Shown: positions 33,901 through 42,019 of the stretch, one piece after another | Layout: each line of letters begins with the position of its first letter | How positions within the stretch are numbered: position 1 is the stretch's first letter | Source of the DNA: Bacteriovoracaceae bacterium UBA6200 | GTDB lineage: Bacteria; Bdellovibrionota; Bacteriovoracia; Bacteriovoracales; Bacteriovoracaceae | Direction of reading: 5' to 3' | Length of the DNA stretch: 64,000 nt | Assembly (NCBI GenBank): GCA_002422605.1 | Contig: DISW01000001.1 | Coordinates: 129,114 to 193,113, forward strand | Translations under genes and position numbers: made by a program | The notes under the pieces: generated by a model | Databases searched by the model: none | What the model saw: the letters and a program-made list of their open reading frames with translations, nothing else | What the model was told of the DNA's origin: nothing

Positions 33901-35084
33901 TGGAAGAGGCCAAAGAAGAGGCGATCCGTTGTCAGGGTAAAATTCTGATTGATCGCTCTTTTGAAAAACTTCCAGGTTTTTGTGTGGGACCTGCTCTCTT
34001 TGAATTGCCATTTAATCAGGCCCGTAAGAAAGAATCATGGGCCCAACGTGAAATCTTCGGTCCGGTCATTCACCTCATGGAATATGATTCTATGGTGGAG
34101 GCCGTAGAGCTTTTTAACGGTACAGAATACGCTTTGACCGGTGGGATTTATTCTCAGTCTCAAGACGATATTGATTTTCTCCTGAAATTCCTCCGTGCTG
34201 GTAACCTCTATGTGAACCGCACTTGTACTGGTGCTCGAGTGGGGATTGAACCTTTTGGTGGATTCAAGCTTTCCGGTACCGGCCCTAAGGCCGGCGGCAC
34301 CGATTATTTAAAAGAATTCCATTTCCTTCTCACTCAACAAGAGTCCCCATGTGTGGAACCGAAGTGGGCCGTTAAAAGCGGACATGAGTTACCTGTTCCA
34401 AGACCTTCCCTTATCTCTGTAGCGGGGAGAGTGGCCCGATTTGAGATCTTTGCCAGATCTTTCCTGGAGCAATATGAACTCTTCATGGGAACAGTTAATG
34501 AGAAAGATAAAGGTCATTTAACAACTTTCCTTGATTGGACGAAAGATAATTTAGAAAACTATCTCTATGGCAGACATCCGAACGTCGTGATTCCGGGCCA
34601 GCTAAGTTACAACGATAAGTCTTTGGTTAAAGAATCAGGACTCTTTGTTGTGGTAGCACCAAGACCAAGTGTTAAGTCGATTCATTATCTGTTTAGTGCG
34701 CTTGCACTAGGTTCTGGTGTTTCTATTGCTTGTGTTACGGAAGAGGCCTATAAAACATGGAAAGGTATCCTTGAATTGGCCTGGAAAGCGGGTTTCTCTA
34801 AATCTAATATTGATTGTGCCTTAACATCGCCAGAGAAGCTGAATAAGCTTTTTGCCGAGTCTCGGTATAACTTCGTATATGCCGGATGCTTAATTCAATA
34901 TCAATCCCAGCTTTATAAAAACATCCTAGACGGCAATTCCTTAACAGAAACCATGAGAGCGATTTTATCTGAGGCCGACGGAGTTTCACTTCATCATCCT
35001 TCTCATGTGTTGGATCAGTTTGTTTGGGTTCGCTCGATGGCCATTAATACCATGAGGCATGGGGCGCCACTGGAGTTAGCATAA
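30927..35084 (+). CDS. putA: Bifunctional proline dehydrogenase / P5C dehydrogenase (PutA)
   Basis: Oxidises proline to glutamate in two steps. I choose GTG 30927 because GGAGG lies five bases upstream; an in-frame TTG at 30915 overlaps that site. The product is 1385 residues. An N-terminal helical domain is followed by the FAD-binding proline dehydrogenase barrel (about 290-600; blocks VSIKVSALSHDF and RLVKGAYWD). The NAD-dependent aldehyde dehydrogenase (about 680-1135) has CPWNFP, catalytic Glu near 903 (EMGG) and Cys near 937 (GQKCSAAS). A C-terminal domain of about 240 residues resembles the lid domain of long PutAs. No N-terminal ribbon-helix-helix is seen. proC overlaps its stop. Confidence 0.94.
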   Translation: MNDKGVPVVKKRAILDQWQVSYYEEFNDVLFPNGQLHSEIKNLAEFVEKSNQGKGFRREVVISTFPFLCAVRPEEKSIYIGCRRLSRELSILKLHEVNPILIDHDLEKAIFGLKEHIEKISTISPANFPSEIEWVSVKNGLPQYLNRESWTDVDEQSKVILKELVKKVSDYRSSTFEKVSDYGLTLTAQYDLIRVHLLKFLALLPSLDHDRSGKEVKRNLLESLRRLVDDTKAITLQKKRGTRQLPMYLIWTFTASLQIATFLPAGLLAALVRFLVRMMAKRFIAGESINTSHETLQNLKDTNREATLDQLGELVVSSKEADEYFEKVLQLIHGLKLHFPKGETNKAGVFKSHVSIKVSALSHDFRPHAFDATYAKVAPRLRRILQEAQREEVFIHIDAEHYHYRDLVLAIYSKVLLETPELQNYGQTGIVVQAYLRDGADHLAEVIELAKKRNLRMCIRLVKGAYWDAETIEGEAHQFIPPQFLNKEESDLHFRQLGYLVLKNHQHLQLAIASHNLQDHAFVESLRELRFPEAPVIEHQCLHMTYEALSHGMAKMGWPTRNYMPIGNLLVGMAYLVRRIMENSSQVGVLSIMRSHQKASGLVSPVEVHINKKKTGSLNFDSYLTQLKSDFSSVRPLRLHLMDERLSFESALDRFAQKLDERQEEFQNSPDTKILCSSVPELIVGTVKENTTADAVNAIEEAERGLIKSWWGKQSLALYRVSILLKAADMMLLRRNDLSALIVYESGKTMNEAQADVDEAIDFINFYCRQEINLQLSGQKYTNRGVFSVICPWNFPLAIPCGMTVAPLVAGNAVILKPAEQTPLIGIELYNLLIEAGVPKEIFHLILGDGEIVGAPLVTHQKTAGVVFTGSKNVGQWIYRHGAQELIQHYNHQIPMQKKIITEMGGKNAIIVTNNCELDETISGILASAFGHSGQKCSAASRVIVHREVKDALVTRLVSAIRDLKVGEALDPATAVNPLITEADQTRVRKAVEEAKEEAIRCQGKILIDRSFEKLPGFCVGPALFELPFNQARKKESWAQREIFGPVIHLMEYDSMVEAVELFNGTEYALTGGIYSQSQDDIDFLLKFLRAGNLYVNRTCTGARVGIEPFGGFKLSGTGPKAGGTDYLKEFHFLLTQQESPCVEPKWAVKSGHELPVPRPSLISVAGRVARFEIFARSFLEQYELFMGTVNEKDKGHLTTFLDWTKDNLENYLYGRHPNVVIPGQLSYNDKSLVKESGLFVVVAPRPSVKSIHYLFSALALGSGVSIACVTEEAYKTWKGILELAWKAGFSKSNIDCALTSPEKLNKLFAESRYNFVYAGCLIQYQSQLYKNILDGNSLTETMRAILSEADGVSLHHPSHVLDQFVWVRSMAINTMRHGAPLELA

Positions 35085-35869
35085 TGAGAGTCCTGGTTCT
35101 CGGCGCTGGAAAAATGGTTGAGGCCATTCTGACTGGTTTTAAAAAAACAGAAAACCTTTCGGAGTGGGTGATTTATTCACCATCCGGAATTTCTGCCCAA
35201 ATACTTGCGGGTAAGGTTGGGGCCCGTGTGACAACGGACCCTCTGCTAGTGAAGAATCCTGACTGGATTTTGGTTGGATGTAAGCCTCAACAACTTTCAG
35301 ATTTAGGATCTTCTCTCAAGGGGGCCTTTAAAGAATCTCTCTTTGTCAGTATTCTTGCGGCCCTTTCAGAAGAAGATCAGTTAGAGAAGTTAGCAGGAAA
35401 AGAACTCATAAGAGTGATGCCTAATCTACCAGTGGAATTCAATGAAGGGGTTTCACTTCTCTCCTCAGTTTCTGGCCAGAGTCGCCTTTCTTCGATGCAG
35501 GCCCTCTTTGCTAAACTTGGCACCTCCCTAGTGGTTTCAGAAGATGAACTTGAAGAACTTACTCTTTTAACCGGCTCTGGACCGGCCTTCTTTTATGAAT
35601 TTGCCAGGTATCTAGCGGGATCATTTACCTCTTTAGATGAAGAAAAACGCGAAGCACTTGTGAAGCAAGTTTTCAAAGGGGCCGCGAGAACTTTAAAGCA
35701 AGATTCAGAATCTCTCAGTGACTTAACAGATAAAGTGACTTCTAAAGCAGGAGTCACTATCGCAGTTCTTAATCATTGGCGGGAAATGGATCTAAAGGAT
35801 CGGCTGTTGAGTGCAATAGCAGCAGGTAAAAAAAGGGCCGAAGAAATCAGGGTTACTCTTCGAAGCTAA
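35084..35869 (+). CDS. proC: Pyrroline-5-carboxylate reductase
   Basis: NAD(P)H enzyme converting P5C to proline, the last biosynthetic step. GAGKM (7-11) starts the Rossmann fold, followed by GCKPQ, RVMPNLP and SGPAFFYEF. The C-terminal VTSKAGVTIAVL is close to the family's VTSPGGTT block. The 261 residues are typical. The start overlaps the putA stop by one base (TAATG), so the opposing proline-degrading and proline-making enzymes are made together. Its stop region overlaps a convergent lipoprotein gene by 17 bases. Confidence 0.93.
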   Translation: MRVLVLGAGKMVEAILTGFKKTENLSEWVIYSPSGISAQILAGKVGARVTTDPLLVKNPDWILVGCKPQQLSDLGSSLKGAFKESLFVSILAALSEEDQLEKLAGKELIRVMPNLPVEFNEGVSLLSSVSGQSRLSSMQALFAKLGTSLVVSEDELEELTLLTGSGPAFFYEFARYLAGSFTSLDEEKREALVKQVFKGAARTLKQDSESLSDLTDKVTSKAGVTIAVLNHWREMDLKDRLLSAIAAGKKRAEEIRVTLRS

Positions 35870-36362
35870 AGTCGACCTTTTCAGAATCTAACGTCTTATA
35901 CAGGTCACTTTCACAAAAAGTGGCCTGCACATAACTTAAGCATCTATTTATTTCTTTTTCATTTTTTTTCTTATTGAGCTTTTGTTGCTGGTCATTTGAT
36001 AATTCAACTAAGTGCTCTCTAAACAGCTCGTCAATATACCCGCAGGTGCAATTCTGATTGCAGGTATTAACCATATCATTCACTTCTCGTGGATCATCAA
36101 GTAATGCTTCGAGATCATCTTGCACAATATCCATACGTGGTCTTATGGTTCGGAGGAGCAGGGCCGCTTCGTCAATTGAGGGGACACATTCAAGAGGTGC
36201 CATCTCCTGATCAAAAATTTTAGTCAAAAGTTGTGTGCCAAGTATGAGTTCTCCGTGAGAAAACTCTCTGGGGGCAGGAGTGACTGGCTTTTCATCAGGC
36301 ACTTTGACAGGTGTAGTTGTGCATGCAGTGACGAATAATAACGACATTAAAAATTTCAACAT
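35853..36362 (-). CDS. Small lipoprotein, unknown
   Basis: A 169-residue lipoprotein: MLKFLMSLLFVTAC carries the lipobox VTAC at C14, followed by a Pro-rich linker. The mature part has a NTCNQNCTCGYIDE cluster and further cysteines near the C-terminus (NRCLSYVQATFC), consistent with two or three disulfides. There is no recognised domain. It follows a membrane-anchored helical protein gene by 7 bases, so they form a pair, and it converges on proC with a 17-base overlap. Confidence 0.75.
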   Translation of the reverse strand: MLKFLMSLLFVTACTTTPVKVPDEKPVTPAPREFSHGELILGTQLLTKIFDQEMAPLECVPSIDEAALLLRTIRPRMDIVQDDLEALLDDPREVNDMVNTCNQNCTCGYIDELFREHLVELSNDQQQKLNKKKNEKEINRCLSYVQATFCESDLYKTLDSEKVDFSFEE

Positions 36363-36369
36363 GGGCCGT

Positions 36370-37071
36370 TCACTTCCTACGATTTAATTGATCATTGATC
36401 CTTATAGTTCTTGCTGTGATTTTATCAGATGATTGTGCCAGCCAGTCAAGGGTATCAATGCCGTTATCCGGTATTGATGCAGGCATTCGGGATAATTTTC
36501 TTGTTTTCCCTTTATTAAGATGGGCCAGATGCTCAATATTTTTTTCGAAAACTTGAAATTCCGGGGCCGATAATAACCGTTGATACTCCTTTTCAACTTC
36601 TTCAGGTGTTGCGGTTATTAATTTGTTGGATAGTTTTAGTTTCTCATGAAGTGAACTCAAGGAGAGATGATGAACGGATGAACGATCAGAAATCTCTTTG
36701 ACCTTTTGCTCAACCAGTTCAGGATGGTTTGAATGAAGTTCTTGCATGTCTTTTTCAATTTTTTGGATTTGTGTCCTCGCGGCCGTCAAGCTTAAGTAGG
36801 TATAGCTTTGATAGATTTCGCTAATTTCCAGCTCCTGGAGAGAATAATCAAACTTTATAAGGTTCCTTTGAGCAAGTACTTGGTAACTATGGAGAGCGAA
36901 AAGCTTGTGTTTTAAATCCCGATTCAGGCCTTCAATTTCCTCTTGAGTGGCCGCCTTAGAAAGTTCAGCTGCGGAATTAAAGAGTTCGGGACGGGGAATT
37001 TCCGCCATAATCTTATAACCACCGGCACTTGCTAATAAAATGGCTGCAGCAATGATTGAAATTCGAGGCAT
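36370..37071 (-). CDS. Exported or anchored helical protein, unknown
   Basis: A 233-residue protein with an N-terminal hydrophobic segment (MPRISIIAAAILLASAGGY) acting as signal peptide or anchor. The rest is predicted helical and coiled-coil-rich with no cysteines. An AGGAG ribosome site precedes the start. It lies seven bases before the small lipoprotein gene, so the two products may be partners in the envelope. I see no catalytic motif. Confidence 0.72.
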   Translation of the reverse strand: MPRISIIAAAILLASAGGYKIMAEIPRPELFNSAAELSKAATQEEIEGLNRDLKHKLFALHSYQVLAQRNLIKFDYSLQELEISEIYQSYTYLSLTAARTQIQKIEKDMQELHSNHPELVEQKVKEISDRSSVHHLSLSSLHEKLKLSNKLITATPEEVEKEYQRLLSAPEFQVFEKNIEHLAHLNKGKTRKLSRMPASIPDNGIDTLDWLAQSSDKITARTIRINDQLNRRK

Positions 37072-37215
37072 CAGGACTCCTTTAATTACCTGATAATTAG
37101 TGTCGGAATAATTATGGGAAAACTTGAGCTTTATGCTTTTAGGTCTGATTTACCTATCAATGAGATCTATTGATTTTTGTTATGAATAGGAGATAATCAA
37201 AGACAGGAGATTTCT

Positions 37216-37638
37216 ATGGAAGATATCCGAACAGTCCTTTCTCAGTTTCGAACAAAGAAAAAAGAACCTGATGTCCAAAAATCAGGACTTAAACCCGGTA
37301 AAACTCCTATTAATTCTGAAATTCCGGATGTTTTTTTTGATGTCATTTTGAAAGAATATAAATTAAGCAGACAGGAAATTTCCCTTCTCATGTTTTTGTA
37401 TCGTCAAATTTGGTGTCGTCCTAATCTTTATAAATCCCATGGAATTGGACCGTTAAATTCATACACTGAATTATCCACCAACCTCGGATTTTCGACGGAT
37501 GAATTAGGAACTTACTTGCGTGCTCTTGAAAACTTTGGTCTCCTAGAGACTGTTAGATCCGGTCAATACTTTATTCGTAAGTACTTCACCGAAGACTTAG
37601 ATATTCAATTCGGCCAAAACTATGATGAGTTCTTCTAA
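37216..37638 (+). CDS. Putative winged-helix DNA-binding protein
   Basis: A 140-residue cytosolic protein. After a charged, probably disordered N-terminus, residues about 45-125 have a pattern like a winged helix: helices KLSRQEISLLMFLYRQI, SYTELSTNLGFSTDELGTYLRALENFGL, then a wing TVRSGQYFIRKYF. This is how many small transcription factors and replication-initiation proteins look; the target is unknown. A ribosome site AGGAGATTTCT precedes the start. It overlaps the trmK gene by 17 bases, forming the head of a three- or four-gene operon. Confidence 0.75.
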   Translation: MEDIRTVLSQFRTKKKEPDVQKSGLKPGKTPINSEIPDVFFDVILKEYKLSRQEISLLMFLYRQIWCRPNLYKSHGIGPLNSYTELSTNLGFSTDELGTYLRALENFGLLETVRSGQYFIRKYFTEDLDIQFGQNYDEFF

Positions 37639-38275
37639 GAGAGTAGGGAAGAGACTTTCAGAACGTTTAAAAAATCTTCGTAAGTTTCATCAAAAACAAC
37701 AGCACATTTGGGACATAGGTTGCGATCACGGGCTTCTAGGTATGTCCTTTTACGGCGAAGCAGGTATTGAATCCATAAATCTGGTAGATCCTTCGGCCCC
37801 TGTGATTAAAGAACTTAAAATAAACTACAAAGATTCGTATATTACGGAGGGGTATTTAAATATTATTCATTCCGAGGGACAGAAATTAACTATACAAAAA
37901 CCTTCCAACACAATTTTTATAGCCGGTATGGGAGGAAAAGAAATTGGAGAAATCATCAGTCATTTACTTCCCCAATTGGATAACAGTTCCCAGATCATTA
38001 TTTCTCCTCATCGAAAGATACTTGAATTAAGGGCACAATTGAAAAGCATGCCCCTGAGCCTAGTCACTGAAGAGGTTATTTTTGAAGACGAGCAATTCTA
38101 CCAGATACTGGTTCTTAAACCTGGCAAAGGATCTGCCGTTTCTTCATTTGGACAAGAGATGTGGCGGTCTGAAGTAGGGGAACAGTATCGCTTGCAACAG
38201 CTTAAAACCTATGAAATTCATAAGGATAAAGCATCAATAAGCTATCTAGAGTACTTAAAAACCATGGTAGAATAA
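37622..38275 (+). CDS. trmK: TrmK-like tRNA (adenine-N1) methyltransferase
   Basis: Probable SAM-dependent methyltransferase for adenine 22 of tRNAs. It opens with RLSERLKNLRKF and carries DIGCDHGLLG (31-40), the SAM loop, then AGMGGKEIGEII and ISPHRKILELR, the blocks that distinguish TrmK from other Rossmann methyltransferases. The 217 residues are close to family length. The start ATGATG lies inside the previous gene, and the next gene begins three bases after its stop. Confidence 0.85.
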   Translation: MMSSSKRVGKRLSERLKNLRKFHQKQQHIWDIGCDHGLLGMSFYGEAGIESINLVDPSAPVIKELKINYKDSYITEGYLNIIHSEGQKLTIQKPSNTIFIAGMGGKEIGEIISHLLPQLDNSSQIIISPHRKILELRAQLKSMPLSLVTEEVIFEDEQFYQILVLKPGKGSAVSSFGQEMWRSEVGEQYRLQQLKTYEIHKDKASISYLEYLKTMVE

Positions 38276-38278
38276 GAT

Positions 38279-39910
38279 ATGAGTGGAAAATTGAACTTTT
38301 ACTATTTTGGAGATGATGAAGCCTATTTCAGGGCCCTTCAAGGAGAGTTTGCTAAACACTCCCAACTATCAATTAATTTCAAACGTTTTTTTGAACAAGA
38401 TGAAAAGAAAATTCAATCTCTTTTTATGAAGTTCGCTCAAACTCAACCGTCCTGTGTGTTTATTGATTTTTCTAAGTTGCCTCAAGACTATATGCATCTG
38501 GCCCGTCTCATTACCAGAACCCCATTTGATCACCAATTTGTAACAGTAGGATTAATTGATTATCTTTCGCCATTTGAAGTCTTACAAGAAAGTATCATTA
38601 CGGGGGTTAATCTAACTCACATTAAAAGTGCTGAAATTTATAACGTCGTATTCAGTGTTACAAAACTTTTGTCTCCAGACAGTATTAAATCTCATGGTTT
38701 TGCGACAGCTAATTTGTCTGAGGAATTGAAGGCCGGAATTCCAGTGAAGGTGGGGTATGTACACCATGAAGGAATTCATTTTGAAACAGACTGGCCCTTG
38801 AAGAAAGATGAACTCATCAATTTTAACCATTATTGGACTAATAAACGAATTGTACCTTCAACTCAGTTAAAGGTTCAGGAAGTATCTACTAAAGATCTCT
38901 TCTATCATTTCAACTACGGCGTTGACGCCAATTTCCTTTTTGTGGATGAACTAAAATTACCAGAGGGATTAGAAGAGTCCCTCATCAAAGAAAAGAAATT
39001 CGAGCGTGAAGATTTAATTGAACATCATAAACGCCAATTAAAGAAATGGATTGAAAATTTTGAGAATGACTCTCTTGAAAAGAAAGCAAAAATTCTGGTA
39101 GTTGATCGTGACTTCCATTTTTTTAATGATCAGGGAAGAACAGATAAATATGATTATACAATCCGCTGTATTCCTTTTTTCAATGATATTAGCATTGAAT
39201 TAGACCGCTTAGGTCCGCAAGTTATTGCCTTTAATATGGAAAAAGCAGAAGCGCCTGATGCAAAAAATAATCCTGAAACCTTAAGTCGTCTTATACGGGC
39301 CTTAAAGTCGAAGTATCAGGAAGAAGAAAAGTTTGTCATCGTCTTTAATTGTCCGACACCATCCAAAGAACTCCAAAAGCAGTTCCAATATCCTCACATC
39401 ATGACTTCTGTTGAAGAACTTGCGGTAGATATCCTTTTAAGGATAGCGGATGTGTACGATAAAAAACTTTCAGAAGTTACTTCTAAGCAACAGGTTGGCC
39501 AAAAAAAACAAAAAAAAATATTCATCAAAAAAACAAATCCTGCCTCTCTTGGTGAAGTTAATATCTCTATCAAAGTAAATAAATTATCAGAAACTGACAT
39601 GTTTCTGACCAGCGACGCCCCACTGGAAAATGGATTGAATCTCCATGTTACCCATCCAGTTCCAATGTATATACATGTGGTCCCTCTTAAGAGTTCAGGA
39701 AAAGTGCCTGAATACCATGGGTTGATTCATGCTATTGGTGAAGCAGATAAAATGAAGCTTCGCCAATTTGTTAACTCCATTTTCTTTAAAGATCATGACG
39801 CTAAGATTACAGAAGAAACCGAAGAATTTAAAAAACTTAATGAGGAGAAATTAAAAGAGAAGCTAGAGCGACTTGAGAATGAAGCCAAAACTGAGGAGTC
39901 AGAGAGTTAG
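38279..39910 (+). CDS. Two degenerate receiver-like domains plus PilZ-like domain
   Basis: I do not recognise this 543-residue cytosolic protein as a whole. The first 130 residues (NFYYFGDDEAYF, VFIDFSKLPQDY) and a second block from about 270 (KILVVDRDFHFF) each resemble a response-regulator receiver domain with the phosphorylation pocket altered. Residues about 420-520, with SLGEVNISIKVNKLSETDMFLTSD style strands, resemble PilZ. It ends in a Glu/Lys coiled coil. This would be a signalling scaffold without a catalytic output, possibly responding to c-di-GMP; the domain calls are by eye. It follows trmK by three bases. Confidence 0.7.
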   Translation: MSGKLNFYYFGDDEAYFRALQGEFAKHSQLSINFKRFFEQDEKKIQSLFMKFAQTQPSCVFIDFSKLPQDYMHLARLITRTPFDHQFVTVGLIDYLSPFEVLQESIITGVNLTHIKSAEIYNVVFSVTKLLSPDSIKSHGFATANLSEELKAGIPVKVGYVHHEGIHFETDWPLKKDELINFNHYWTNKRIVPSTQLKVQEVSTKDLFYHFNYGVDANFLFVDELKLPEGLEESLIKEKKFEREDLIEHHKRQLKKWIENFENDSLEKKAKILVVDRDFHFFNDQGRTDKYDYTIRCIPFFNDISIELDRLGPQVIAFNMEKAEAPDAKNNPETLSRLIRALKSKYQEEEKFVIVFNCPTPSKELQKQFQYPHIMTSVEELAVDILLRIADVYDKKLSEVTSKQQVGQKKQKKIFIKKTNPASLGEVNISIKVNKLSETDMFLTSDAPLENGLNLHVTHPVPMYIHVVPLKSSGKVPEYHGLIHAIGEADKMKLRQFVNSIFFKDHDAKITEETEEFKKLNEEKLKEKLERLENEAKTEESES

Positions 39911-39950
39911 AAATCTTGCTTTTTTACTTTCATGCATCTAAGGTTAGCTC

Positions 39951-40136
39951 ATGAAATTACTAAAACTAATCGTCGTTGTTTTTTTGATTTATTTTATACG
40001 CCGCTTTTACCAAATGTATCAGGCCATGAAGGCCATCCGTGATGAACAACTCTCCAATCAAGAAAAACAGAAATCAGAACAACCTAAAAGCAAGGATAGT
40101 TCTGTCATTGATGCTGATTTCAAAATTATGGATTAA
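39951..40136 (+). CDS. Small membrane-anchored protein, unknown
   Basis: A 61-residue protein: one N-terminal transmembrane segment (LLKLIVVVFLIYFIRRFY) followed by a charged cytoplasmic tail ending VIDADFKIMD. AAGG precedes the start. It lies 40 bases after the receiver/PilZ-like gene and probably in the same operon. Its TAA stop overlaps, on the opposite strand, the stop of the transglutaminase gene. Such small tail proteins often assist larger membrane complexes, but none is identified. Confidence 0.65.
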   Translation: MKLLKLIVVVFLIYFIRRFYQMYQAMKAIRDEQLSNQEKQKSEQPKSKDSSVIDADFKIMD

Positions 40137-42019
40137 AGTTTTCGAATTTTCTTTTTGATTTCATTAAGGGACTTAGAACTTTTCTGAAAACTCAGTTCCG
40201 TAAGTTCCTTCCAAATACTTTTAATCTCATCTTTTTCCCGGCCTTGATAAAGTTCCAGTTCTTTCGAGGAATCTTCGATTGAAGTTCTGGAAAGTGAAAG
40301 CCCACGCTTCTCCAGCTTGACATAAAAAAGTTGCCACAGTTCCTGCAGAGGATGAATGTGAATATTTTCCACATTCCTTTTCAAATACCAGGAATAAAGA
40401 CCCATAAATATGACCATGAGAAGCGGGATAATGGAGAAGAGCCACTGTCTTTTAATGTTGAATTTTGAAAGGAGCGCTTCCTGCGTATGATAATCCATTT
40501 CCTCTAGCCACTGATAAAAAAGAAAGTCCCATTGCCCGAACCACATCCTCAGATCCTGGATAAACCGAGGACTCCTGAAAAATTTGCGACCTATAGAGGA
40601 ATTCTCTTGAACGCTTTCGATGAAAGCTTCTCCCCCTAATCGTACGCGGTCTGGCGCAATCCATTCAGTCGGGTCTAGCCTAAGCCACTTACCTTCACTT
40701 TTGGCCTCAACCCACACGTGGGCATCGTTTTGTGAGATCATATAGAAGTCTGCAAAACGATTGTAATTCCCCCCCATATGCCCTGAAACGAGTCTCGTAG
40801 GAATACCTTTGGATCTTAAAATGAGTGCCACTGCAGATGCATAATGAGAGCAAAGGCCGATTTTCCTTTCCATAAATTCTCTAAAGCTCTGGCTTCGACC
40901 AGGGTTCAAGGAATAGCTGAATTTTTCTGAGATAAAATGGCGTCTGATAGAATTACTGATTTCATTTAATGTTTTGCCATGAAACTGGTGACTCACTTCC
41001 ATTTTCATTTGTTTTGACCAAGGAAGCTGAAGATAGTGTTTTTGTGTGACTTCTTCTTCGAGAGGTTTCGAGGGAGCACTTATGACTTCATAACGAGGAA
41101 TCCAATTTCTATTTCTCTGGTTCAAAGTGCCCGTTTTCCCAAGCCCATAAAAGCTTCTTCCATAGCTAATAGTTCGGGGTGTATCTAAGGTAAAAAAGTA
41201 ATCGGATCTTCCGTAGAGTCGAAATTTTTGCAAAATTTCACCCGCAGAAGATTTAGCTCCCAATAAATCTTCTGGATGATCCCGATCCTGAGTCATTTGA
41301 ACCCAGTTCCAACCATCAGTGTAAGAGAGAGTATTCCCTCGCCAGTAGAGTTCATGCTGATTAAGATCCTTATCCATTAAAACCTGAAAAACAGGTGCAG
41401 GGTTAGAGACCAAAGAATCAATATCAGATATGTTCACATCCGGAGTATAACCCATCTCTCCAGGGCCCACTTTCCCTTGGTGAAAAGGAATAGGACTAAG
41501 GGACCTGGGAACAAGGAAAAACATCAAAAAGGTGAGGGGAAGTATCCAGGCCAGTCCCAGAGTAATCTCTTTCACCTTTAGCCTTCTACCTAATCCCGAA
41601 TAAAAGTCATTTAAAAGAATAAGAAATGAACCTCCATAAAAGAAGACGTAAGTAAGTGTCCTCTCAAACAAGGCCCCGGCCGAGATAAGAAGGATCAGCC
41701 CGAAAAAGATCATATAGCGATCCCGCTGGTCTTCTTTTTCAAGAACTTTTAAAACGATGATACTTGTTAAGAAATTTAATCCCACTTCGGGGTCGATGAT
41801 TTTACCGTAAGTAATCCAAAAAGAAGCAAAAACACCTAATGCCAAAAAATTTCGAATGTGCCTATGAACCTTGATATTAAAGCTTGAAAGTCCAAGGCCC
41901 AGGATAACCAGTCCCATCGTGGTTAACGTGAGAACTTCATGCAAAAGAAACATGAAAACTAAAAGGATAAGACTTTGTTTCCAATGATCCTTTAACATTT
42001 GCTTAGTTCCCGAAGACAT
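40133..42019 (-). CDS. TgpA-like membrane transglutaminase
   Basis: Membrane protein with about six N-terminal transmembrane segments (DUF3488-like) followed by a periplasmic transglutaminase core. The catalytic triad is visible: Cys390 in GLC390SHYASAV, His in NDAHVWVEA and Asp in RLDPTEW. A further transmembrane segment (LFSIIPLLMVIFMGLYSWYL) and a cytoplasmic tail follow. The 628 residues fit the family. It overlaps the DUF58 gene by 28 bases; ATG 41998, seven codons in, is an alternative start. It forms the MoxR-DUF58-transglutaminase module. Confidence 0.92.
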   Translation of the reverse strand: MSSGTKQMLKDHWKQSLILLVFMFLLHEVLTLTTMGLVILGLGLSSFNIKVHRHIRNFLALGVFASFWITYGKIIDPEVGLNFLTSIIVLKVLEKEDQRDRYMIFFGLILLISAGALFERTLTYVFFYGGSFLILLNDFYSGLGRRLKVKEITLGLAWILPLTFLMFFLVPRSLSPIPFHQGKVGPGEMGYTPDVNISDIDSLVSNPAPVFQVLMDKDLNQHELYWRGNTLSYTDGWNWVQMTQDRDHPEDLLGAKSSAGEILQKFRLYGRSDYFFTLDTPRTISYGRSFYGLGKTGTLNQRNRNWIPRYEVISAPSKPLEEEVTQKHYLQLPWSKQMKMEVSHQFHGKTLNEISNSIRRHFISEKFSYSLNPGRSQSFREFMERKIGLCSHYASAVALILRSKGIPTRLVSGHMGGNYNRFADFYMISQNDAHVWVEAKSEGKWLRLDPTEWIAPDRVRLGGEAFIESVQENSSIGRKFFRSPRFIQDLRMWFGQWDFLFYQWLEEMDYHTQEALLSKFNIKRQWLFSIIPLLMVIFMGLYSWYLKRNVENIHIHPLQELWQLFYVKLEKRGLSLSRTSIEDSSKELELYQGREKDEIKSIWKELTELSFQKSSKSLNEIKKKIRKL

